This document shows, one piece after another, positions 17,254-26,272 of a stretch of DNA of 64,000 bases. Source of the DNA: Truepera sp965215315 (lineage in GTDB: Bacteria > Deinococcota > Deinococci > Deinococcales > Trueperaceae); NCBI GenBank assembly GCA_965215315.1, contig CBDCDB010000004.1, positions 62,001-126,000 on the forward strand, in the 5' to 3' direction. A program made the translations under genes and the position numbers. Below the pieces are notes generated by a model. The model was not told the origin of the DNA. It searched no databases and was given only the letters and a program-made list of their open reading frames with translations. The first letter of the stretch is position 1. Each line of letters begins with the position of its first letter.

Positions 17254-17457
17254 CCCCTGATTGTAAAGTTCTTTTCGCTGCGCGGCTCAGCCGACCGGCC
17301 AAAAGACGTAGCCGCTTGGCTAAACAAGCTGTCCACCTGGCTGATGACCCTGGTAGCTACAGCTCATACAGTGGCTAGCGGTACGGGGCATCTTTTAGGT
17401 GTCCCCGGCGGTGAGGCCGGTGCAAAGCACGGTTTCACCGCCTCTAAGGAGGATGGC
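17254..17457 (+). promoter_or_regulatory. Divergent promoter region and structured kdp leader
   Basis: Shared upstream region of the kinase gene and kdpF. Near kdpF, GGCGGTGA (17407-17414) pairs with TCACCGCC (17435-17442), with an inner GTGC/GCAC stem, four nt before the AAGGAGG ribosome site (17446-17452). A weaker hairpin precedes it (GGGGCATC with GGTGTCCCC around 17385-17406). Such stems next to the ribosome site suggest control in the leader RNA. I compared it from memory with the c-di-AMP (ydaO) riboswitch and do not see its conserved core. Confidence 0.4.
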
Positions 17458-17538
17458 GTGAATGTTCTTTGGCTGTTGCTCGTTCTTGCAGTAGGTGCAT
17501 ACTTGCTCTACGCGTTGCTGCGCCCGGAGCGGTTCTGA
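17458..17538 (+). CDS. kdpF: KdpF-like small subunit of K+ ATPase
   Basis: A 26-residue single-helix membrane peptide ending YLLYALLRPERF, the characteristic KdpF tail. Start is GTG 17458 behind AAGGAGG at 17446-17452; the nearby ATG at 17453 runs straight into a stop. KdpF stabilises the KdpABC complex. Its stop overlaps the start of the next small frame (TGATG). Confidence 0.85.
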   Translation: MNVLWLLLVLAVGAYLLYALLRPERF

Positions 17539-17621
17539 TGGGCGTCATTTTTGGGCTGATTATCTTGGTGGGTTTGTTTGCGGCTTGCGGCGCGTTCATA
17601 GGTGGTGCAGAGCGGTTATGA
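17538..17621 (+). CDS. Putative 27-residue membrane microprotein between kdpF and kdpA
   Basis: An open frame that starts on the last base of the kdpF stop (TGATG) and whose TGA overlaps the kdpA ATG (ATGA at 17618-17621). The peptide begins MGVIFGLIILVGLFAACG and ends IGGAERL: one hydrophobic helix and a short charged tail. Tight coupling at both ends and the membrane-helix composition argue that it is translated and belongs to the Kdp complex. I do not recognise a named family; an extra KdpF-like subunit is possible. Confidence 0.55.
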   Translation: MGVIFGLIILVGLFAACGAFIGGAERL

Positions 17622-19396
17622 CCGACGTCATTCTGGTTTTTGCCGTGTCTTTTGTTCTCGCGTGGCCGCTCGGACGCTACCTAGCCCGCGTGTTTAAGGG
17701 TGAACCGACCTGGCTCGACCCTATCTTAAGCCCTACCGAAAACGGCTTTTACCGCCTTTTGGGGGTTGACGCCCGGCGGGGAATGATGTGGCGGGGTTAC
17801 GCGCGGGCGCTACTCTTTAGCAATCTGTTTATCGGTGTACTTGCCTATTTGACGTTTGTTTTTCAGGGCGTCCTGCCCCTCAACCCCGATGGTATCCCCG
17901 GTATGAGCTGGGATTTGGCGCTCCACACGGCTGCCTCGTTTGTAACCAACACCAATCAGCAGCACTACTCGGGGCAGGCGCAGCTCTCGTACTTGTCGCA
18001 GATGGTAGGGATTACTGCCCTGCAAATCGTCACTCCGACGGCTGGGCTCGCCGCGTTGGTCGCAATCTTGCGCGGGCTGATGGGTGGGCGCAACGCAGCA
18101 ACCGCCAAGGCGGATGAACCCAGAGACCTCGGCAACTACTACGTTGACCTTACGAGGGGGATTTTGCGGGTCACACTCCCACTTTCGTTAGTGATGGCGC
18201 TGCTGCTCGTCTGGCAAGGTGTGCCGAGCACCTTTAGCGGCGCGAAAACCGTACAACTGCTCGAGCCCCAAGGCGGCGTTACCGAGCAGCTGCTTCCAGT
18301 CGGGCCGGTCGCTGCGATGGTTGCCATCAAACAGCTCGGTACCAACGGTGGCGGCTGGTATGGCCCTAACAGCACCGTTCCCTTGGAAAACCCCACCCGG
18401 CTGTCGAATTTGCTCGAGACCGTCGCTATCATCCTCATGCCCATCGCCATTGTCTTTATGACCGGCTATTTCACCGGGCGCAGGCGTTTCGGCGTGATGA
18501 TCTTAAGCGTGATGGTCGTTACCTCTGTGCTGCTCACCGTGACTGTGATCGGTGCCGAGAACGGCGCTAACCGCGCCTTCGCAGGTCTCGCTGCACCCGG
18601 CCCAAATATGGAGGGCAAAGAGGTACGTTTTGGCCCGACCGCTTCGGCGCTCTGGGCCACCCTGACGACGCAGACCTCGAACGGCTCAGTCAACGCCATG
18701 CACGACTCGTTTACGCCGCTAGGCGGCATGGTACTGATGATTGGGATGCTCATCAACGAAACCTACGGTGGTTGGGGCGTCGGGGTCATCAACTTTCTTT
18801 TGTTCGTACTCTTAGCCGTGTTTATCGCTGGGCTGATGGTCGGACGAACGCCTGAGCTGTTCGGTAAAAAGCTCGAGGCCAAAGAGATCAAGCTGGTCGC
18901 TATCGCCCTACTGATTCAGCCCCTGTTGATCCTCGTACCGACCGCCACCGCGCTCGTGGTACCCGCCCTCACCGGAGCTTCAAACCCTGCGTTTCACAGC
19001 GTCTCTCAAGTTTTATACGAGTATACGTCGGCGTTTGCCAACAACGGCTCGGGCTTTGAGGGTTTGGGCGACAACACCGTCTGGTGGAACGTCACGAGCG
19101 CAGTCAACCTCATCTTCGGGCGGTTTATCCCCATCCTCGCGCCCTTAGCTGTCGCCGGTTCGCTGGCGCAAAAACGCACCGCTCCCGAAACAGCGGGTAC
19201 GTTGCGGGTCGAAACGCCGGTCTTTGCCATCACGACGTTTTCCACCATTATCTTGCTGACACTCTTGAACTTTTTGCCCGTCTTGGTCCTCGGCCCCATT
19301 GCTGAACAGTTGGTTGAGACGCCGCAACCGCCTCTCGCCGCACAAGGAAGCCCGCAACTAGACCCACAAGTTGGCCCACAAGGAGACGCACAGTGA
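17618..19396 (+). CDS. kdpA: K+-transporting ATPase, potassium-channel-like subunit KdpA
   Basis: The 592-residue subunit that binds and conducts K+ in the high-affinity KdpFABC pump. The four selectivity-filter loops are visible: TNTNQQHYSG, KQLGTNGGGWYGPNS, TTQTSNGSVNAMHD and YTSAFANNGSGFEGL, separated by about ten membrane helices. I chose ATG 17618, whose product begins MTDVILVFAVSF; it overlaps the preceding microORF stop. The tail carries a Gln/Pro-rich extension (QGSPQLDPQVGPQGDAQ) beyond the usual end. The gene overlaps kdpB by four bases (GTGA). Confidence 0.96.
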   Translation: MTDVILVFAVSFVLAWPLGRYLARVFKGEPTWLDPILSPTENGFYRLLGVDARRGMMWRGYARALLFSNLFIGVLAYLTFVFQGVLPLNPDGIPGMSWDLALHTAASFVTNTNQQHYSGQAQLSYLSQMVGITALQIVTPTAGLAALVAILRGLMGGRNAATAKADEPRDLGNYYVDLTRGILRVTLPLSLVMALLLVWQGVPSTFSGAKTVQLLEPQGGVTEQLLPVGPVAAMVAIKQLGTNGGGWYGPNSTVPLENPTRLSNLLETVAIILMPIAIVFMTGYFTGRRRFGVMILSVMVVTSVLLTVTVIGAENGANRAFAGLAAPGPNMEGKEVRFGPTASALWATLTTQTSNGSVNAMHDSFTPLGGMVLMIGMLINETYGGWGVGVINFLLFVLLAVFIAGLMVGRTPELFGKKLEAKEIKLVAIALLIQPLLILVPTATALVVPALTGASNPAFHSVSQVLYEYTSAFANNGSGFEGLGDNTVWWNVTSAVNLIFGRFIPILAPLAVAGSLAQKRTAPETAGTLRVETPVFAITTFSTIILLTLLNFLPVLVLGPIAEQLVETPQPPLAAQGSPQLDPQVGPQGDAQ

Positions 19397-21438
19397 GCGC
19401 TCAAGCTACGAAATCCGCGCCGTCTAACGTTTTCGCGCCCGACCTGCTCTGCACCGCTCTCGGTCAGTCGTTTGTCAAGCTCGACCCCCGGCAGGTCGCG
19501 CGTAACCCGGTGATGTTCGTCGTCGAGGTCGGTACGGTCGTAACGCTCCTCATCACTCTAGGTCACGCGTTAAACGGGCAGCCCTTTGGGTATGAACTGG
19601 CGATCACGCTCCTGCTTTTCGTTACGGTGCTGTTCGCTAACTTTGCCGAGGCTCTCGCTGAGGCGCGGGGTAAAGCGCAGGCTGCAAGCTTGCGCGCGAC
19701 GCGCTCGGACACGGTGGCGCGCAGGTTGGTAGGGGACAAAGAGGAACGTACCTCGAGCCTCTCGTTGCAAAAGGGCGACCGGGTACGGGTCGCAGCGGGC
19801 GAAATTATTCCTGGCGACGGTGAAATTGTTGAGGGCGTCGCTACCGTAGACGAGTCTGCCATCACCGGCGAGTCCGCGCCCGTCGTGCGTGAAGCGGGGA
19901 CGGACTCGAGCGGCGTCACGGGCGGTACCAAAGTCTTGTCCGACGAAATCACGGTAGAGATTACCACCAACCCTGGCGAAAGCTTTTTAGACCGGATGAT
20001 CAGCCTGGTCGAGGGAGCCTCGAGGCAAAAGACGCCCAACGAAATCGCGCTGTCTATTCTCCTGTCTGCGCTGACCCTGATTTTTCTTATCGTCGTCGCA
20101 ACGCTCCCGGCGATAGCAGGCTCCGTTGGCGCGTCGGTCTCGGTCACGACGCTCGTGGCGCTCCTGGTTTGTCTTATCCCCACGACGATTGGCGGCTTGC
20201 TTCCAGCTATTGGCATCGCCGGGATGGACCGGGCGCTGCGGGCCAACGTCATCGCCAAATCGGGTAAAGCGGTCGAGGTCGCCGGTGACGTAGATACCCT
20301 GCTGTTAGATAAAACCGGCACCATCACCATCGGCAACCGTGAGGCGACGGCCTTTAGCGCGGTGCGCGGCGTTGACGAGGCGCGTCTCCGGGACGCCGCC
20401 CACCTCGCCTCGCTCGCCGACCCGACGCCCGAAGGTAAGTCCATCGTGCGGTTGGCGCGGGAGCAGGGTTCCGCTGTAGAAGGCGGTGTGAGGGAGCGGG
20501 CCGAGTTCATCGAGTTTACGGCGAAGACGCGCATGTCGGGGATCAACACGCCGGACGGACGGCAGATTCGTAAAGGCGCGTCCGACCGGATGCGAGCGTG
20601 GGCTGTAGAGCAGGGCGGAACGTTGCCCGACGACCTCAAGGCCCTGGTAGACAACATCGCACGGGGTGGCGGCACGCCGCTCGTCGTCGCGGAAAACGGC
20701 ACCGTCTTGGGCGTCGTAGCGCTCTCCGATATCGTAAAAACCGGCATTCAAAGCCGTTTCGCGCGGCTCCGGCAGATGGGCTTACGCACCGTGATGATTA
20801 CCGGCGACAACCCTCTGACAGCGGCGGCAATCGCCAAAGAAGCCGGGGTTGACGATTTTCTCGCTGAAGCTACCCCCGAAGACAAGCTGAACTTTATCCG
20901 CGCTGAACAAGAGGGGGGCAAACTCGTGGCGATGATGGGCGACGGTACGAACGACGCTCCGGCGCTCGCTCAGGCTGACATCGGTCTGGCGATGAACTCG
21001 GGCACGCAGGCCGCCAAAGAAGCGGGCAACATGGTAGACCTGGACTCCGACCCGACGAAACTGTTAGAGGTCGTCGAAATTGGCAAGCAGCTGCTCATTA
21101 CACGTGGAGCGCTCACGACCTTTTCGGTTGCCAACGACGTTGCCAAATACTTTGCGATTATTCCTGCCCTATTCACAGCCAGCCTGCCTGCGCTCGGCGT
21201 GCTCAACGTGATGGGTCTCTCGAGTCCCACGAGCGCGATTCTCTCCGCCGTTATCTTTAACGCGCTCGTCATCCCCGCCCTGATCCCTATCGCGCTACGC
21301 GGCGTCCATTACACCCCGAAAAGTGCCGACGCGCTGTTAGTCAACAACCTGCTTGTTTACGGCGTCGGCGGCCTCGTCACACCTTTTGTCGGTATCAAAC
21401 TTATCGACCTTGCGCTCAGCGCATTGGGTTGGGTTTAA
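19393..21438 (+). CDS. kdpB: K+-transporting P-type ATPase, catalytic subunit KdpB
   Basis: P-type ATPase of 681 residues that energises K+ uptake. The phosphorylated Asp is D306 in DKTGTITIGN. The actuator motif TGES is at 158-161 (its Ser is the one phosphorylated for inhibition in E. coli KdpB). The nucleotide and hinge motifs are MITGDNPLTA and MMGDGTNDAPALAQAD. About seven membrane helices. Start is GTG 19393, overlapping the kdpA stop. No defect seen. Confidence 0.97.
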   Translation: MSAQATKSAPSNVFAPDLLCTALGQSFVKLDPRQVARNPVMFVVEVGTVVTLLITLGHALNGQPFGYELAITLLLFVTVLFANFAEALAEARGKAQAASLRATRSDTVARRLVGDKEERTSSLSLQKGDRVRVAAGEIIPGDGEIVEGVATVDESAITGESAPVVREAGTDSSGVTGGTKVLSDEITVEITTNPGESFLDRMISLVEGASRQKTPNEIALSILLSALTLIFLIVVATLPAIAGSVGASVSVTTLVALLVCLIPTTIGGLLPAIGIAGMDRALRANVIAKSGKAVEVAGDVDTLLLDKTGTITIGNREATAFSAVRGVDEARLRDAAHLASLADPTPEGKSIVRLAREQGSAVEGGVRERAEFIEFTAKTRMSGINTPDGRQIRKGASDRMRAWAVEQGGTLPDDLKALVDNIARGGGTPLVVAENGTVLGVVALSDIVKTGIQSRFARLRQMGLRTVMITGDNPLTAAAIAKEAGVDDFLAEATPEDKLNFIRAEQEGGKLVAMMGDGTNDAPALAQADIGLAMNSGTQAAKEAGNMVDLDSDPTKLLEVVEIGKQLLITRGALTTFSVANDVAKYFAIIPALFTASLPALGVLNVMGLSSPTSAILSAVIFNALVIPALIPIALRGVHYTPKSADALLVNNLLVYGVGGLVTPFVGIKLIDLALSALGWV

Positions 21439-21443
21439 GGATT

Positions 21444-22046
21444 ATGACTCAGACACAGCCAGCTACTTTAGATCATCAGGGGGGCAGTCTCACCGTTTGG
21501 CTCCGCTTTGCGCTCCTTTTTACCCTGCTCGGTGGCGGCGTCTACCCGGCAGCGACGACGCTGCTAGGTCACACCCTTTTCCCTCGTCAAGCTGAGGGGA
21601 GCCTGCTCGAGCGAAACGGCGCGATTGTCGGTTCGGCGCTCGTCGGGCAACCTTTCAGTGCTTCAAGGTATTTTATTCCCCGCCCTTCAGCAGCCGGGGA
21701 CGGCTACGATCCTACCAACGTCTCAGGCTCAAACCTCTCGGTGAGTAACCCCGACCTGCGTGCTAGGGCTGAGGCGACGTCACGGCAGATTGCTCAGCGT
21801 GAGGGCGCGCAGCCCGAGCAGATTCCGGTAGACCTGATCGCCGCGTCGGGTTCGGGACTCGACCCACATATCTCGCCGGAGGGCGCAAGCTTGCAAGTGC
21901 CGCGCGTCGCCCGGAGCAGGGGACTCCCTGAGACGAACGTGCTCGAGCTGGTGCAGAGCTACACCGAACGCAACCCGCTCGGTTTGGGGATGCCCGGTGT
22001 CAACGTCGTGGAACTCAACTTAGCGTTAGACGAACTGGAACAGTAG
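21444..22046 (+). CDS. kdpC: K+-transporting ATPase subunit KdpC
   Basis: The 200-residue accessory subunit with one N-terminal membrane helix (about 17-40) and a periplasmic domain. It shows the family motifs FSASRYFIPRPSAAGDGYDP, NLSVSNPDL and SGSGLDPHISPEGA. ATG 21444 follows TAAGG; an in-frame TTG at 21429 lies within the end of kdpB and is less likely. It follows kdpB by five bases. Confidence 0.95.
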   Translation: MTQTQPATLDHQGGSLTVWLRFALLFTLLGGGVYPAATTLLGHTLFPRQAEGSLLERNGAIVGSALVGQPFSASRYFIPRPSAAGDGYDPTNVSGSNLSVSNPDLRARAEATSRQIAQREGAQPEQIPVDLIAASGSGLDPHISPEGASLQVPRVARSRGLPETNVLELVQSYTERNPLGLGMPGVNVVELNLALDELEQ

Positions 22047-22050
22047 TCCG

Positions 22051-23202
22051 ATGACCCGACCGGTCTCACGCAAACTGCACCGTGAGGACGCGCCCGACCC
22101 TGAAACGCTCCTCAAGGCGTTCGGCAAAAAAAACCGAGGGCAGCACAAGATTTACGTCGGGGCAGCTGCGGGGGTCGGTAAAACCTACCGTGCGCTGCAA
22201 GAAGTTAGGGAACAGCAAGAGGCCGGAGTAGACGCCATCATCGGACTTCTAGAGACGCACGGGCGGCGAGAGACCGAGGGTATGGCTGAGGGCCTCGAGG
22301 TCTTCCCCCGACAAGCGGTTGACTACAAAGGTGTCACCCTTACCGAATGCGATTTGCAGGGACTTAAAACGCGCCGACCCGAACTGGTCTTAATCGATGA
22401 ACTTGCTCATACCAACGTACCGGGTTCCAAGCACAAAAAACGCTTTGAGGACGTCGAGGAACTCCTAAGTTCAGGTGTCAGCGTGATCTCAACTATGAAC
22501 GTGCAGCACCTCGAGAGCGCCAACGACCTGGTTGCGCGGCTGACCGGCGTCAGGGTCAGGGAGCGCGTTCCCGACCGGGTGCTGCTAGAAGCTGATGAGG
22601 TCATCTTGGTAGACGTAACCCCCGAGGTGCTGCGTGCCCGCCTCAAGGCTGGAAAAATCTACGCCCGCGACAAAGTGGAACAGGCACTGACCAACTTTTT
22701 TACGGCGGAGAACTTGGCGATTTTAAGGGAGCTGGCCTTGCGCGAAGTCGCCGACGCCGTTGAAGACGTTACGGTAGAGGGCGGCAGCAACCTCAAAGAA
22801 CGTATCGCCGTTGCGGTAACGGCTCGTCCCGAGGCCACTCGGCTTATTCGCCGCGGGGCGCGGCTGGCGCACCGGCTCGACGGTGAACTTTTTGTCGTGT
22901 ACGTGCGAAGTCGTCACCTCTCGCGTGATGAAGAGCGAGTTCTCGACGCGCAGCGGCTTATCACCGAATCGTTAGACGGTCAGTTTACGCAGGTCGAAGC
23001 ACCAGTTCCAGCCCCCGCGCTAGTGCAATTTATTAAAGAGCACCGCATCACTCAGGTCGTGCTGGGTTCAAGCTTGCGTAGTCGCTGGCTCGAGTTTTTT
23101 AGAGGGTCGGTTATCAACCAGGTTTTGCGTGGGGCGCACGGGGTAGATGTCTACGTTATCGGGCAAGAGGAGCTCGAGACGGGCCATCTGCAGCACAGGT
23201 GA
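22051..23202 (+). CDS. kdpD: Short KdpD: sensor domain plus USP domain, no kinase
   Basis: 383-residue cytoplasmic KdpD-type protein. Residues about 30-240 form the KdpD domain with the Walker A GAAAGVGKTYRAL and Walker B region LVLIDELAHTNVPGS. Residues about 250-375 form a universal-stress-protein-like domain (VAVTARPEATRLIRRGARLA, VVLGSSLRSRW). The membrane helices, GAF domain and histidine-kinase part of full-length KdpD are absent, and the gene ends normally with a stop. Similar truncated KdpD proteins are known in cyanobacteria and Deinococcus. It begins four bases after kdpC. It may sense K+ or c-di-AMP and signal through a separate kinase. Confidence 0.93.
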   Translation: MTRPVSRKLHREDAPDPETLLKAFGKKNRGQHKIYVGAAAGVGKTYRALQEVREQQEAGVDAIIGLLETHGRRETEGMAEGLEVFPRQAVDYKGVTLTECDLQGLKTRRPELVLIDELAHTNVPGSKHKKRFEDVEELLSSGVSVISTMNVQHLESANDLVARLTGVRVRERVPDRVLLEADEVILVDVTPEVLRARLKAGKIYARDKVEQALTNFFTAENLAILRELALREVADAVEDVTVEGGSNLKERIAVAVTARPEATRLIRRGARLAHRLDGELFVVYVRSRHLSRDEERVLDAQRLITESLDGQFTQVEAPVPAPALVQFIKEHRITQVVLGSSLRSRWLEFFRGSVINQVLRGAHGVDVYVIGQEELETGHLQHR

Positions 23203-23325
23203 TTGTGTTAATACGCTCGTTAAGCGCACAACGACTGATACTTGCCCTCGTTGCCGTCTCCGGTTGTCTCAATATGTACTTGTTTGCCCCGTAACCTCAG
23301 TAGATTTGCGCTATTGACGATCAAC

Positions 23326-24501
23326 CTAGTATTCCACCACAGTAGTTATTGAGCGTAAAGCCGGGCGAGTTTGGTACGGGCGTGAGTGGTGGAGAAACAC
23401 CAATTGACTGTAGCTCGTCTTTGGTTGCGCTCAGCCTGCCAGGGGTTGACGCGCGTCCTGAGCTAGACATATCGGGAAGGCGTCCCTTTAGTGCCTGTCG
23501 CGAGAGCACCGACCACTCAATCTCAGCCATGTTGAGCCACGAACCGTGCTTAGGGGTGTAGTGAAACTCAAGCTTTCGGGTCAAACGCCTAGCTTCGTCA
23601 GCCGAGCAGGTTTGGTAGAGCGCCGCCGGGGTATGAGTATTGAGGTTATCAAGCACAACGCCGATAGCGTCAGCGTCGGGATAGCGAGCGACGAGCTGCT
23701 GCAGCTCTTGAGCGAAGTCCTGCGCGGTGCGGCGTTCTCTTACCTTGACAACGCGCTGACCTACAGCGGGTTCAAAACCGATGAACAGCGAGCAGTGCCC
23801 TCGGCGCTCGTACTCGTAGTCTTGGCGTTTGGGTTTACCCGGCTCAGTGGGTAGAGGTTCCTTAACTTCAGCCAGGAGTTGACAGGGCAACTCGTCGAAA
23901 CACACGACCGGACGCTTCGGGTCGTGTGTTTCGGCGTAGAGGTCTAAAACGTCTTCCATCCGCCACACGAAATCAGCCGTTACCTTGGCGCTGCAACAGT
24001 TGTCACCATTGTTTGGTCTGCCACGGTTTGAGCGCGTTTTTTTCAGCGTTCTGCGCACCGTCTCATCGCTGATGGCGTCCACAACCTTCAACTCGACGAG
24101 CTTGTCGGCCAACAGTTGCATGGTCCAGCTTTCCCGGTCGTCAGGTTGGCTACACGCTAGGGCGACCAGCAGCGCTTCTTGCTTGCCGTCCAGTTTTGGC
24201 TTACCTCCTGGTCGAGGTTTGTCGTAAAGGGTCGCTGCCAACCCCCCCGAGGCAAAGCGTTTCCTGAGCTGATACACCGTCTGTGCCTTGAGGTGCAGCG
24301 CTCCCGCCACGTCCTTGTCCTGTTGGTCTTTAGCCGCCAGCAGCAGCGCGTGTGCCCGCCGAATCACTCGGGCTGAATGGTGGTCTGCGTTGACAAAGTG
24401 ACGTAGCTGCTCTCGCTGCTGTTCGTTTAGTTCTACACGGTATTGTTTCGATCTTGGCATCCTTGACCATATTCTTGTTATCCGCTGTGGTCTAGTACTA
24501 G
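23326..24501 (-). mobile_element. IS630-family insertion sequence A
   Basis: Imperfect terminal repeats begin CTAGTATTCCACCACAG at 23326 and, on the opposite strand, CTAGTACTAGACCACAG from 24501. Limits are approximate within a few bases. It sits just after kdpD and may have cut off anything that followed it. Confidence 0.65.
23346..24460 (-). pseudogene. IS630-family transposase, C-terminal frameshift
   Basis: Nearly full-length transposase. The N-terminal HTH region reads HHSARVIRRAHALLLAAKDQ and LHLKAQTVYQLRKRF. The DDE core has VVCFDELPCQLL (first Asp), IGVVLDNLNTHTPAA (second Asp) and TPKHGSWLNMAEIEWSVLSR (Glu). After LKGRLPDMS the reading frame is wrong; the frame WQAERNQRRATVNW then TKLARLYAQ, ending at 23346, gives the expected C-terminus. 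One frameshift near 23470, behind the catalytic residues, separates them. It may be natural or an error; activity is doubtful. Confidence 0.82.
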
Positions 24502-24625
24502 TCTGTGATGCGAACTAGCAGTAGTATTAGCAGGTATCATCTAGTCGGAAACACGCTACGTAAGACTTCCAGTCTAGTACGCACGTTCTGGGATGATACT
24601 GGTGTCAATCTCTCATGCAAATGCT

Positions 24626-25824
24626 ATATTACATTGTCAGCGAAGAGTTGACCCATAGCAACACAGTGTCTAAAGTAAGCGAATGAAAAAGCGCTATGGA
24701 ATCAAGCTGAGTAAAATACAAAGGCAAGAGCTCGAACGGCTAACAAAAGCGGGAGCGTGCCGGGTGAGGGTGTACAAACGGGCTAGGGCACTGTTACTGG
24801 CGGATGCCGGGGTAAGTGACGCCGAGATTCTCAAGCAAGCAGATATCAGTTTGGCAACGCTCAAGAGGATCCGCAAACGTTTTTGCGAAAGCCAGAGTAA
24901 CGTCCAAGAGGTAGTAGCGGACAAGCCCAAACCAGGACGCCCAAGTCGCTTTAGTGGTGAACAGCGAGCGAAGATTACCGCTTTAGCATGTAGTGAGGCT
25001 CCTGAAGGCAGAAGCAGATGGACACTGAGACTGTTAGCGGATAAAGCTGTCGAGCTGGGCTTGGTTGAGACTGTTTCGCATGAGGGGGTCAGCGAGATAC
25101 TGAAAAAAACGAGCTCAAACCCCACCTAAAGCGGTGTTGGTGTTTGGGCAAGCTCACCTCTGCGTTCATTTGGCAAATGGAGCGGGTGCTTGATACTTAC
25201 GCTCAGCCTTATGACCCCGACTATCCGGTACTTTGTTTTGATGAACGACCTTGTTATCTGATTGAACAGACCTTACAACCTGTAGCGATGAAAGCAGGCC
25301 AGGTCAAACGCGAGGACTACCATTATAAAGTCACGGCAAGTTGTTCAGTGCTCTTAGCGGTCGAGCCGCTTACCGGCAGGCGTTGGACTAGGCTCTATGA
25401 CCACCGCCGACGGCAGGAATACACCGACTTTATGCAGTACTTAACGCAACAGTTCCCTCAAGCGCAGAAAATCAGGCTGGTGCAGGATAATCTCAACACC
25501 CATAACCCAGGCTCGTTTTATGCTGCTCTAGCACCGCAAGCTGCCTTCGAACTTGCCCAGCAGTTTGAGATGATTCATACCCCTAAGCACGCTTCTTGGC
25601 TTAACATGGCTGAACTTGAATTCTCCGCTTTAAGCAAACAGTGCCTAGACCGGCGCATTGCTCAACGTGACCGCCTTGAAACTGAACTTAACGCTTGGCA
25701 AACAGAGCGCAATCAAGCCCAAGTTAAGCTCAACTGGCAATTCTCCAAAGAAGCGGCTAGACACACCTTCAAACGTGCCTATACAGAGGTGAAGGTGTCA
25801 GTACCTCGCTGACAGTGTAATATG
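24626..25824 (+). mobile_element. IS630-family insertion sequence B
   Basis: Terminal inverted repeats ATATTACATTGTCAGCGAAG (24626-24645) and, reversed from the right end (about 25804-25824), ATATTACACTGTCAGCGAGG; two mismatches. TA dinucleotides at both ends fit the IS630 target. 24502-24625 between the two elements holds nothing recognisable. Confidence 0.8.
24683..25812 (+). CDS. IS630-family transposase, two frames joined by -1 shift
   Basis: The first frame (24683-25129) is the DNA-binding part, with two HTH segments (ADISLATLKRIRKRF among them). The second frame (about 25105-25812) is the catalytic part: VLCFDERPCYLIEQ (first Asp), IRLVQDNLNTHNPG (second Asp) and TPKHASWLNMAELEFSALSK (Glu). 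The second frame is -1 to the first, and a run of seven A at 25103-25109 lies in the overlap. Programmed frameshifting, common in IS630 elements, is therefore likely, although a plain mutation would look the same. The stop at 25812 lies in the right terminal repeat. Confidence 0.78.
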
Positions 25825-25954
25825 TAGTGCTATCTAACCAATGGTGCTAGTTCATAAGGAGAATTCAGCGATGCTGAGCTGGACTTGGCCTATTTGCTTG
25901 GACGATTTTCACGATACCGTAAGCCGCCAACCCTGCTGGGCAGGTGGACGGCTG

Positions 25955-26095
25955 CCGAATGAACGCGTACCGGGGTCTGATAGCCTAGCGAGCTGTGCCG
26001 CCGTTCGCGCTTGTCGTAGAGCTCGGTGACCTCGGAAATAGCAGCGCGAGCCGCGTCCCGAGTAGTGAAGCGTTCTCGGGGACGAAATAGAAAGT
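25955..26095 (-). pseudogene. IS3-type OrfB C-terminal scrap
   Basis: Minus-strand translation gives RFTTRDAARAAISEVTELYD and then KRERRHSSLGYQTP, the typical end of IS3-family integrase cores (YNxxRRHSSLGYxxP). Only about 45 codons remain; it abuts the PIN-domain scrap at about 26095. Confidence 0.65.
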
Positions 26096-26240
26096 ACGTC
26101 GTATGAAGCGCTTTTTTCGTCGTTTGTCACCTGCGTCAACCCCTCGAGCTGCACATGGGCGATGAGTAGACGGTCAAACGGGTCTGAACAATAGCTGGGT
26201 AGGTCGTAATCTCCTAAGGTGGGGTGTAGTTAAGCACCGT
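26092..26240 (-). pseudogene. PIN-domain (VapC-like) toxin scrap
   Basis: Minus strand reads LPSYCSDPFDRLLIAHVQLE and then GLTQVTNDEKSASYDV, the C-terminal half of a PIN-domain RNase toxin (motif DPFDRLLIAQA..EGLTLVT.D). The N-terminal half with its catalytic acids is gone, a stop lies at the 5' side, and no antitoxin is adjacent. Identification is by motif memory. Confidence 0.5.
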
Positions 26241-26272
26241 ATCCGTATGTTTGAGTTAAAGAAAATTGAGGC

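Noticed and set aside
17254..17457. c-di-AMP (ydaO) riboswitch before kdp
   Set aside because: The conserved core elements I remember for that riboswitch are not present; only generic hairpins are visible.
19563..20747. 394-codon minus-strand open frame inside kdpB
   Set aside because: High GC third positions of kdpB open the antisense frame. The product has no domain pattern and kdpB is certain.
26070..26240. Working toxin-antitoxin locus
   Set aside because: Only the C-terminal half of a PIN domain remains and no antitoxin gene is adjacent.
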